Made by a program: the position numbers and the translations under genes. This document shows positions 1 through 9,222 of a stretch of 64,000 nt of DNA, one piece after another (position 1 is the first letter of the stretch; every line of letters starts with the position of its first letter). This stretch comes from Chlorophyllum brunneum (Eukaryota > Basidiomycota > Agaricomycetes > Agaricales > Agaricaceae), in the NCBI GenBank assembly GCA_963576785.1, contig OY756140.1:3596001-3660000 (forward strand). Direction: 5' to 3'. The notes below the pieces were generated by a model that saw only the letters and a program-made list of their open reading frames with translations, did not search any database and was not told where the DNA came from.

Positions 1-45
1 AGCCACCTACATCGCAGCACATTCGCTGATGGTTTGCTAATATAG
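1..45 (-). pseudogene. Fragment of gene X (exon 6 remnant) at the left edge
   Basis: About the first 40 bases match the stretch inside X1 (near 2700-2745) and X2 (near 9680-9720) that encodes the end of exon 6 and its splice donor. The match stops abruptly, and the sequence then continues as the 3' flank of an F-box gene, like the flank left of F-box B near 4850. This looks like a recombination join, so another X copy probably lay, or lies, to the left. It is too short to be functional, and the window edge prevents a full reading. Confidence 0.5.
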
Positions 46-92
46 AAATGAGGCGAGGTTTGCAATAGATTATCCATCGATAGCTCAAACAA

Positions 93-1602
93 CTACATTT
101 GTAACAATACATACCCTCCATCCTCGCGCAGGACAAGCCGCCCAGACGCTTCATCCCAGGCACTGGCATAGCTCACTTTCGGAAATGAGGTTACATGCAC
201 TTGAGAATCTACCAAATCCGTTTCTCCGTCCACACTGTAAGTAATCACATCCAGTGAGTCGTCGTCCCTCACCCTGGTCATGAGCGAAAGCTCTACAGTC
301 CTGCACCGTACAGGGAAGTTTTCAACTCGAAAAGTCCTCATGTTTGGCGGAATTCCAGTGTCGTGGGGTATTTGTATCGCAATGACTCCATCTGAGCTCG
401 CCGTAAGAACATGAGAGAGGTAGTCATTGGTGTACACTCGTGAGATATCCGCTATGAAGGCCGGGGACTGGAGAGGGACACGGAATGACTGCTCCAAAGC
501 TAGGCCATCGGACCCTACTGGTTTCAAGTTTAGGATGTTGATATCCTTCCCCGTGATCACGACGAGCCGATCATTTGACAAAGGCAGAATCTGGAAAACT
601 TAGCGAAAGTCTTCTAGTTATGAAGAAGCTCACCCTTGCTGGTGGATCATATTCCCAAACACATAGCCGAGGTTGGACATCCGAGTACCGAAAAACATGT
701 GCCTTCGTAACGCTAGAATCTCCCCTCTCATAAATACATCGTTCAACGACAAGTTCCTCCCCTAGCTGCAACAGAAACTTGGCGCAACCAGGAGTTCGCA
801 TGGTAGCGACTTCTTCCGCGACCCACACAGCGTCAGGGCCACGGCCTTTCAACTCGAGCTGGTAGATACATATCCGGCTCGAATCTTACGGTGGGTGGTT
901 GGTCAAACGGAAGACTACAGCACACTCAAACTTACCAAGGTTATGAGCCGTGCCGATATTATGAAGTGCGATACGCAAAGACAGGAATGGCTTTGTGTGA
1001 TCAATCCAAATAGCAGACGCGGCCAGTGGGTCCGTTGGTTGGCCATTGTTCTTATATCGCCTTGCGTCAAAGAGAACCTGCCGTGGAAACCCGGGCGTGT
1101 CCAAATCAAGCATGTAGGCGTAACCCCTGACATTGTCGAGTAGCCATCGACCATTTGGAAGAAGGTGAATGTCACCATGAGACTCGAAATCGAACTTGAG
1201 AGCCTGCCATTGAAACCTGGCTGGATCCAATTCGTGCATTCGTTGGCGAGTGTGAAGACGCTTCATGACCTCGCGCTCCAGTTCCTCAGTAGTATAGGCC
1301 TCCATCGGCTGTTCGAGCAGTGGGGTTCCAGAAGATAGCGACAGCTCCAGCACTTTTGACTGCCATAGCAGAGGTGATTTTGTTATTGCGTACATTCGTC
1401 GACACGTCTAAAAGTACAGCAAGGTTTAGCAGAGGCCACAAATATTGAGAAGCGGCTTACTTACAAACCGGACTGCCAGTAAATCTCTCGAATCCAAACG
1501 GTACAATACTTCAAATAAGATGTCATCTGGAAGAGACAGAAGAGCTTCTTGCGTGAAAAGGCATTTGAGCCACGATGTTCGTCGCAATAGTGAAAAAAAC
1601 AT
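93..1602 (-). CDS. F-box protein A (soluble form, N-terminus shortened)
   Basis: Four-exon model: 1602-1465, 1407-936, 884-634 and 590-93, all GT-AG, giving 452 aa in one consistent frame. The F-box sits at about residues 24-55 (SLPDDILFEVLYRLDSRDLL, then TCRRMYA across the first intron). F-box proteins bind SKP1 and bring substrates to a CUL1 ubiquitin ligase. The remaining ~390 residues are unrecognised but strand-rich, ending in LLQM. Compared with copies B and D, the hydrophobic N-terminal segment is lost. The upstream sequence that should encode it is present but has no ATG at the equivalent site and contains an extra T in a T7 run. The in-frame ATG at 1602 therefore seems the first usable start. 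It may be a functional short form or a decaying copy. F-box assignment is firm, start is uncertain. Confidence 0.7.
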
Positions 1603-2333
1603 TGAGGGCCGTCGGGAGGCAAGTACAGGACAATATCAATATCATGAACTGGGCGCCATGACTTGCGAAGTCAGAAGGTCATGTCCCGTGACCAAAACGG
1701 GTTTTCCGACAATTGGGGTAAAGTCCCTATTCACGAAGGACGTAAGCCAGTATGGCGGAAGTCCAACTTGAGAGTACTTTTAATTTCGTATATGTCCTTA
1801 TGACTCCCCCACAAATGTCTTCTCTCCATCAAGTTCAAGTAGCTCCTACCCTTTAGGCCCGCCAGTACACGGAATTGGCCAGTGAGACCCCCCCCAAGAT
1901 CGCTTGGGGTGCTCTTGCATTTCCGACGTGTGCAACCTGGGACAGCCCTCAGCGAGCGAACATGAGATCTCAACTTCTGCCAACTCCGATAGTTGAGTCG
2001 TTCGCCACCTGCACGACCCGACGCGCTAGGGGGCGGGTTCGATGAAAAATGCAGTATCTTGAGGTTTCGAAACCAAACGGTGAAGTGGCATGCATGGAGA
2101 TAAAACCCCGATATCCTGACACCTGTATACAGATAGAATTTATCACGCAGGGAGCGACTAGATTTCATCGTCCCGCCAGTTCCTCACATGTTCCTACTGT
2201 GTCACCCCGCTTTCCCGGATATACGTACGTCCGATGTGATAAGAGGAATAATACGATTCAGTGGCAAAAGTATAACACGGGCATAAGGATCACATAAATA
2301 CAAGCACACCACGACCTTCCACCCGCAGTTCGC
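1603..2333. other. Intergenic, holds decayed 5' part of F-box A exon 1
   Basis: About 730 bp between F-box A and X1, closely similar to 8520-9222 between C and X2. Near 1603-1700 the minus strand still resembles the membrane-segment part of exon 1 of copies B and D, but it is out of frame and lacks their start codon. I see no other coding pattern. Open frames on both strands here do not match between the two copies. Confidence 0.55.
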
Positions 2334-4096
2334 TCAGGCATCTGAGGATCCCTCGCCATTCGACTGGAAGAAGCGACATAGGATGTCCCCGGAAACCACC
2401 ATCTGCGATTACGATGAGACGACAGCAACAACACTGAAACGTTGATTTCATCACTCACCCATACCGCAAGCAGTTTAATGACATTCTCAGTTAGGGGGTT
2501 ATCGAGGATAGTAAAGAAGCAATTGCGCTGCGTGTCGTGGCCGATCCTATTCATCTCTGGGTTTTTGAGGACGCCGAAGAGCCACTGATCGCCATCAGTG
2601 AGAATGAACTTGAGGATCGTGCATTGTTCGGGTCCACAGCTATGGCTGGGTGTGGTTCAATTATCAGTGACCATGTAGTTTTGACTAGTGAGAGAAGCGA
2701 CCTACATTGCAGCGCATTCACTGATGATTTGCTTGAGATATTTTATGAGTTTGGATTTATCAGGTCTTTCCGCTAATTCTTCTGTTTGTAATTAATCAAA
2801 AACAGAACATCCTGTTCTGAAGCAGCGTCACTCACTGTGACTCTGATGTTGTAATCTCTTCACCTCGAAAAGGACAATCTCGTAGGTCACACCACGAGTT
2901 ATTTTGCCGTCCAACCTATTAATAACCGATTGTAATTCTGTGGCAAGTCCTTCGTATTTCGGTACCATAGAATCTTTACCTGTGGAATGTCAGCGGTGGG
3001 TTACTGACTGTATAAATCCCCTATGCACTTACACATATCAGTAAGCATTTCTTGACCTGCCACTCCCGTCACAACCTCCCATCTCTTTGGGTCCTCTTCC
3101 TGTCTTGCCTTCAGGGTTACAATAAACCCATCTGCTCGGCCCGACAGGAAATAACGATAGTTTTGGTTTGCCACTTGAGCAATCACCTCAGCAGGTGATT
3201 CTGTCGATGTCAAAGAAAACAGATTGAGCTCCGGGAAGTACCTGGAACACAACTTCGGGTTGACAATTTGTAGAAGTAAATTGTATCCAGCGACTTTAAT
3301 CACACCAATCTGCTCCGACTGCCAGCATCGTGAACGTGTCAGTAATCGAATATATGCATTAGATAGTAAGGCACGCACTGATTGATGAAAGAATTCGCGA
3401 AAACGCTTCATCAGTTGTTCAAACACATCATATTCCACAGGCGATGGGAAATTAAGATCTTTGGGTGGAAAGACATCTTTGTTCGAGGCCAACCAAGACA
3501 ATAGGTTTTCGATGCCACAAGGGTTGTGGATAATCAAGGCCTCTTTGTCCACCAGTTTGTCTCGGTGCGTAACTCGGGAGAAGCTGAGGACCTGCGAAGA
3601 ACGTTAGTACTATTCGAACACTTGGTATTAAGACCTGCCCGGATATGAAGATCTTTGAAAGACCCCCTTTCCACAAGCTCAACGAACTCTAAAGCTTTCG
3701 GATTTTCTCGGTCTATATAGACGTTGAGAGCGTCTAGGCAATATTTACGATCGTCCTCCGTGTCGAAAGAGTTGGTCTTCGGTATATACTCGGAGATCGT
3801 CGCCATCAGCTTGTTGATTCCATGGTCCTCGGGCTTTTTCTTGGCCGAACCATTTGACCTGTTACTCCAAAACTCCCGAACGAGAGTAACGAGATTCGTT
3901 TGACCTGGAAACGAGGAATGAGTTTATCCAATATAGTCTGAAATACAACGAGACACTGACCTGACTCTAAGGAGTGCAGAACGGGGGATTCCTTCTGAGG
4001 CTGCTGACAAGGGTCGTAACCCGAAGGAGGGGAGGGTCCAATCTGCTCGGCGGATGGGAATGTATCGGGCGTAGATGAATATTGCAACCTCGACAT
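2334..4096 (-). CDS. Gene X1, unrecognised protein, possible PD-(D/E)XK-like core
   Basis: Eight-exon model: 4096-3961, 3904-3639, 3591-3379, 3318-3033, 2979-2836, 2772-2706, 2645-2459 and 2402-2334. The phases agree throughout and give 455 aa. The start at 4096 has a good context (CACAATGTCG); an upstream in-frame ATG lies at 4183. I do not recognise the family. Visible parts are a low-complexity Pro/Ser-rich N-terminus (residues 1-45), a helical region, then SGRADGFIVTL (Asp 268), YEIVLFEVKR (Glu 339, Lys 341) and a strand-rich region with DGDQWLFGVL. An acidic residue followed later by ExK on a predicted strand is reminiscent of PD-(D/E)XK nuclease folds, but this is weak. The second intron needs a GC donor (CGG|GCAGGT), where X2 has GTAGGT. 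The last exon is out of frame relative to X2, so X1 ends early. No signal peptide or membrane segment is seen. Confidence 0.6.
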
Positions 4097-4222
4097 TGTG
4101 GGGTGGGGGGTTACTGGGTTTCTTTCTGGCGTTCCCTCCCTCTTAAGCAGATGGATATTGTGGTCAGCATGCGTTGAATGCATTTCTAGGCTTTGGATAT
4201 CTATCCACGTTGCTTTCCAGGC

Positions 4223-4737
4223 ATTTGCCTGCCATCTTCCGATTGCGGTAATGAACTAAGCATATAAGGGCATATATTGCGTCTCTGCAACCGTGCAGTA
4301 TGCGTCTTTGCTTATCGGAGGTGCAGTTTCCAGGAGGTTGTGTTCTATGGGTGAGGACAAAATAAAATAACCCAGAGTGGTGACCGAGTGAAGGAGCGAA
4401 ATTAGTGTGATCGACACTTCCGAGTGGTACAATATTGATATCAAACTGACGTCAAACTGCCTTTCAAGCGCTGTGGGCCAGGTGGTTTCCATGTTCTTTT
4501 CGGACTGTCAGAACCTCATTTGCCTGCCATTTTTCGATTGCAGTACTGTACAGGCTGTCCCATTAGTGAGGACAAAAATAAAATATAATTTAAAGTAGTG
4601 ACCGAATGAAGGGGCCGAATTAGTATGGTCGACACTTCCGAGTGGCACAATATTGATATAAACTGACGTGAAACTGCTTTTCAAGCGCCGTGGGCCAGGT
4701 GGTTCCAATGTTTTTTTTTTTTTCGGACTGTCAGAAC
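4223..4737. repeat. Imperfect local tandem duplication (~215 bp spacing)
   Basis: The stretch from about 4351 to 4514 is repeated at about 4566-4737. Both copies begin with GTGAGGACAAAA and run through GACACTTCCGAGTGG and GGGCCAGGTGGTT to CGGACTGTCAGAAC. A linked motif, TTTGCCTGCCAT, occurs at 4223 and 4519. The second copy carries an expanded T run (14 T). The corresponding place in unit 2 (about 11,311-11,480) holds only one copy, so the duplication happened after, or was lost from, one unit. It lies between X1 and F-box B; no gene is seen from 4097 to 4891. Confidence 0.75.
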
Positions 4738-4891
4738 GTAGATGCCTACCAGCTTTAATAGATCTCCAATCTTTTGGCATATTTGCAAAAGCATCTCTAT
4801 TCGATCTTCAGATTAGGATATCAAAGGTGGATGAGACGTGGAAAATGAGGCGAGGGCTTCGCAATAGGCTATCTATCGATAACTCAGAGGA

Positions 4892-6502
4892 CTACATTTG
4901 CAACAATACATATCCTCCATTCTTGTACAGAATAAGCCGTCCGGACGCTTCATCGCAGGCGCTGGCATCGCTCACTTTCGGAAATGAGGTTACATGCACC
5001 TGGGAATCCACCAAATCCGTTTCTCCGTCCACACTGTAAGTAATCACATCCAGTGAGGAGTCGTCCCTCACCCGGGTCATGAGCGAAAGTTCTACAGTCC
5101 TGGATCGGACCGGAAAGTATTTAAATCGAAAAGTCTTCGTGTTTGGTGGAATTCCAGTGTCGTGAGGTATTTGTATCGCAATGACTCCATCTGGGCTCGC
5201 CGTAAGAACATGGGAGAAGCGGTCGTTGGTGTACACTCGTGACATATCCGCTATAAAGGCCGGCGATTGGAGAGGGACACATAACAACTGTTCCAAAACC
5301 AGGCCATTGGACCCTAATGGTTTCACGTTCAGGATGTCGAGCTGCGTCTTGGTGACCACAGCGAGCCGATGGTTTGGCAAGGGAAGAATCTGGGAATTTC
5401 AGTGAAAATTTGCAATGGCTGTGAATAAGCTCACCCTCGCTATCGAATCATATTCCCAAACGCATAATCGAGGTTGGACGTCTGAGTACCGAAAAACGTG
5501 TGCCTTGGTAACGCTTGAATCTCCCCTCCCATAAATACATCGTTCAACGACAAGTTCCTCCCCTAGCTGCAACAGAAACTTGGCGCAACGAGGAGTCCGT
5601 ATGGTAACAACTTCTTCTGCGACCCATGTAGCGTCAGGGCCACGGCCTTTCAACTCGAGCTGGTAGATACATATCCGACTCGAATCTTACGATGGGTGGT
5701 TGGTCAAACGGAAGACTACAGCATGCTCAAACTCACCAAGGTTATGAGCTGTGCCGATGTTGTGAAGCGCGATTCGGAAAGAAAGAAAGGGCTTTGTGTG
5801 ATCGATCCAGATAGCAGACGCGGCCAGTGGGTCCGTTGGTTGGCCATTGTTCTTATAACGCCTGGCGTCAAAGAGAACCTGCCGTGGAAACCCGGGCGTG
5901 TCCAAATCAAGCATGTAAGCGTAACCTCTGACATTGTCGAGTAGCCATCGACCATTTGGAAGAAGGTGAATGTCACCGTGAGATTCGAAATCGAACTTGA
6001 GAGCCTGCCATTGAAACCTGGATGGATCCAATTCGCACATTCGTTGGCGGGTCTGAAGACGCTTCATGACCTCGCGCTCCAGCTCCTCGGTAGTGTAGGC
6101 CTCCATCGGCTGTTCGAGTAGTGGGGTTCCAGATAATAGCGACAGCTCCAGCACTTTTGATTGCCATAGCAGAGGTGATTTTGTTATTGCGTACATTCTC
6201 CTGCATGTCTAAAAGTACAACTTGGTTTAGACGAGGACACAAATACTAAGGAGCTTACTTACAAACCGGACTGCCAGTAAATCTATCGAATCCAGATGGT
6301 ACAATACTTCAAACAAAATGTCATCTGGAAGAGACGGAAGGGGTTCTTGCGAGACAAGGCATTTGAGCCACGAGATTCGCCGTAATAGTGAGAAAATGTA
6401 GACGGCTGCAGGAAAGAAAATTGAAGCCAATGACAACATCACCACCACCAGCGCTAAATGGTTTCCCAAGTTGAAGATGATATCCCGTGACCAAAGCTCC
6501 AT
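4892..6502 (-). CDS. F-box protein B with N-terminal membrane segment
   Basis: Four exons, 6502-6263, 6208-5737, 5685-5435 and 5389-4892, all GT-AG, give 486 aa. Residues about 13-40 are strongly hydrophobic (LGNHLALVVVMLSLASIFFP and following) and end in RR, consistent with a membrane anchor or signal anchor. The F-box follows directly (about 56-90: LPSLPDDILFEVLYHLDSID, then LLAVRFTCRRMYA across intron 1). The ~390-residue remainder is conserved with copies A, C and D and contains blocks such as PNGRWLLDNVRGYAYMLDLD that look like beta-propeller strands. No known domain could be named for it. As an F-box protein it should be an SKP1-CUL1 substrate adaptor, here perhaps at a membrane. It is the intact partner of D in the other duplication unit. 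Confidence 0.8.
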
Positions 6503-6810
6503 ATAGGCTTTTCCGACGGCCACGAGGCTGGGGCAAGGGTTGTTCAGATCTTGATATGCTTTTGGACCAACTGAGTTGAATGCTGGTAGGTAGGCCACTC
6601 GATGACGCACTTGAGTGCCTGGAAGGCGCTGTACAAAACGGCACCAGGTGGTGCTGTTGATGTATCGCGACCTCAACGTGTACTTTTCAAAACCCCGACA
6701 TGGAGATGTGGGAGATTTGAGTGCCTTGGGCGGCATGTCCCTCGAGCCCAGTGTCTTCTCGCCAATTGAAATTATTCTCATGCAGGGATCGGTGTTTGTC
6801 TATTCTCATA
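6503..6810. other. Intergenic upstream of F-box B
   Basis: About 300 bp, similar to about 13,370-13,750 upstream of F-box D although with gaps. It should hold the promoters of F-box B (minus) and, originally, of the carboxypeptidase (plus). No gene is seen. Confidence 0.45.
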
Positions 6811-6975
6811 GTTACTTACTGCCACTGTATCCGCGTGGATTTGTGTCACCTCCGTTGGAAGCATGGAGTGGCCTCTTGTCCACGGTGAGTACTGCACCGA
6901 TTAATTCATACGCAACCCAGCTTACAACTTAACCATTCCAAGGTGTCTATGGTGATGGCTCTTTGTTCCTTTAGA
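6811..6975 (+). pseudogene. Truncated 5' end of serine carboxypeptidase
   Basis: This stretch matches the first exon (signal peptide), first intron and first bases of exon 2 of the intact carboxypeptidase at 13,758. The shared pieces include the encoded TATVSAW, the GTGAGTAC donor and the CCAAG acceptor. The start codon position reads ATAGTT instead of ATGCAG, and about 20 bases are missing at the end of exon 1. Homology stops near 6975, where 3'-flank sequence of F-box C begins. It is a non-functional remnant marking the junction of the tandem duplication. Confidence 0.8.
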
Positions 6976-7016
6976 GTATTATTAGCAACAGGCTATATTA
7001 TCGATCACTTAGAGGA

Positions 7017-8519
7017 CTACACTTGCAACAATACATACCCTCCATCCTTGCGCAAAACAAGCCGTCCAGACGCTTCATCCCAGGCCCTGGCACGGTTCAC
7101 TTTCGGAAATGAAGTTACATGCACTTGAGAATCTACCAAATCCGTTTCTCCGTCCTCACTGTAAGTAATCACATCCAGTGAGCCGTCATCCCTCACCCGG
7201 GTCATGAGCGAAAGCTCTACAGTCCTGCACCGTACCGGAGGGTTTTCGACTCGAAAAGTCCTCGTGTATGGCGGAACTCCAGCGTCGTGGGGTATTCGTA
7301 TCACAATGACTCCATCTGGGCTCGCCGTAAGAACATGAGAGAGGTAGTCTTTGACATAGACTCGTGACATATCCGCTATCAGAGCTGGTGACTGGAGAAA
7401 AACACGGAATGACTGTTCGAAAGCCAGGCCATCGGACCCTATTGGTTTCAAGTTCAGGATGTCGAGCTGCGTCTTGGTGACCACGGCGAGCCGATCATTT
7501 GGCAAGGGAAGAATCTGGGAATGTTAGTGAAAAATTGCAAGGGCTGTGAATAAGCTCACCCTCGCCATCGAATCATATTCCCAAACGCATAGCCGAGGTG
7601 GTACGTCTGAGTACCGAAAAACATGTGCCTTGGTAATGCTAGAATCTCCTCTCCCATAAATACATCGTTCGACGACAAGTTCCCTCCCCAGCCGCAACTG
7701 AAACTTGGCGCAACCAGGAGTCCGTATGGTAACAACTTCTTCTGCGACCCATGTAGCGTCAGGGCCACGGCCTTTCAACTCGAGCTGGTAGATACATATC
7801 CGACTCGAATCTTACGATGGGTGGTTGGTCAAACGGAAGACTACAGCATGCTCAAACTCACCAAGGTTATGAGCTGTGCCGATGTTGTGAAGCGCGATTC
7901 GGAAAGAAAGAAAGGGCTTTGTGTGATCGATCCAGATAGCAGACGCGGCCAGTGGGTCCGTTGGTTGGCCATTGTTCTTATATCGCCTTGCGTCAAAGAG
8001 AACCTGCCGTGGAAACCCGGGCGTGTCCAAATCAAGCATGTAGGCGTAACCCCTGACATTGTCGAGTAGCCATCGACCATTTGGAAGAAGGTGAATGTCA
8101 CCATGAGATTCGAAATCGAACTTGAGAGCCTGCCACTGAAACCTGGCTGGATCCAATTCGTGCATTCGTTGGCGAGTGTGAAGACGCTTCATGACCTCGT
8201 GCCTCAGCTCCTCAGTAGTATAGGCCTCCATCGGCTGTTCGAGCAGTGGTGTTCCAGAAGATAAAGACATTTCCAGAACTTTTGATTGCCATAGTAGAGG
8301 TGACTTTGTTATTGCATACATTGATCGACACGTCTAAAAGTACAGCAAGGTTTAGCAGAGGCCACAAATGTTAAGCGGCTTACTTACAAACCGGACTGCC
8401 AGTAAATCTCTCGAATCCAAACGGTGCAATACTTCAAATAAGATGTCATCTGGAAGAGACAGAAGAGCTTCTTGCGGGAAAAGGTATTTGAGCCACGATA
8501 TTCGTCGCAATAGAAACAT
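7017..8519 (-). CDS. F-box protein C (soluble form, paralogue of A)
   Basis: Four exons, 8519-8388, 8333-7862, 7810-7560 and 7514-7017, give 450 aa in one frame. The F-box lies at about residues 22-55 (SLPDDILFEVLHRLDSRDLL). The body is nearly identical to A and B through exons 2 and 3. As in A, the equivalent of the B/D start codon is missing. The hydrophobic segment is encoded in a different frame from the F-box because of an indel just before it, so I start at the in-frame ATG at 8519. A and C share the lost upstream start, so the damage predates the duplication of the block. The predicted role is SKP1-CUL1 adaptor. A short functional form and a decaying gene are both possible. Confidence 0.68.
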
Positions 8520-9222
8520 AGAGGGCCGTAGGGAGGAAAATTAAGGACAATATCAACATCACGAACTGGGCGCCATGACTTGCGACGTCAGAAGGCCATG
8601 TCCCGTGACCAAAATGGGGATTTTCCGACTAAACTCACTATTCACGATGACCGAAGCCCAACTTGAGAGTAGTTTTAATTTTGTATATATCCTCAGGATA
8701 CTTTCACGAACGCTTTCTCCCATTTTCTCTCCATCAAGTTCAAGTAACTGACACGCTTTAGGCCCATCAGCACACGGAATCGCAGCGAGACCCGTCCCAG
8801 TTCGCTCAACGTACTCTCCATGCATGTCCGACGTGTCACCTGGGCCAGGCCTCAGCGAGCGAACATGAAACGTCAAATTCTGCTAACTCCGATAATTAAA
8901 TCATCCGCCACCTGCACGACCCAACGCGCTAGGGGGACAGGTTCGACGGAAAATGCAGTATCTCGAAGTTTTGTAACCACCGTGAAGTGGCATACATGGA
9001 GATAAAACCTAGATTTCCTGACCCTTGTATACAGATAGAATTTATCACGCAGGGAGCGACTAGATTCAACATCCTGCCAGTTCTTCAGATGTTCCTACTG
9101 TGTCACCCCGCTTTCCCAAACATACGTGCTTCCGATGTGATAATAGGAGTATATGATTCAGTGGCAAAAAGATTTTTCTAGTATAACATGGGCACAAGGA
9201 TCAAGTAAATATAATATGTGCG
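8520..9222. other. Intergenic between F-box C and X2
   Basis: About 700 bp, paralogous to 1603-2333. The out-of-frame remnant of the hydrophobic N-terminal segment of exon 1 is recognisable at about 8520-8600 on the minus strand. Nothing else coding is seen. Confidence 0.5.

Noticed and set aside
886..1178. Overlapping frames on both strands in exon 2 of the F-box genes, recurring in copies B and C
   Set aside because: They recur only because the F-box exon is duplicated; they are antisense or out-of-frame shadows.
2036..2046. GGTTCGATG resembling a tRNA B box (also near 8940)
   Set aside because: No matching A box or cloverleaf could be formed around it; it is part of the duplicated intergenic sequence.
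1731..2168. 145-aa minus-strand open frame between F-box A and X1
   Set aside because: The paralogous stretch at 8600-9180 does not keep this frame open and the composition is not protein-like, so it is a chance frame.
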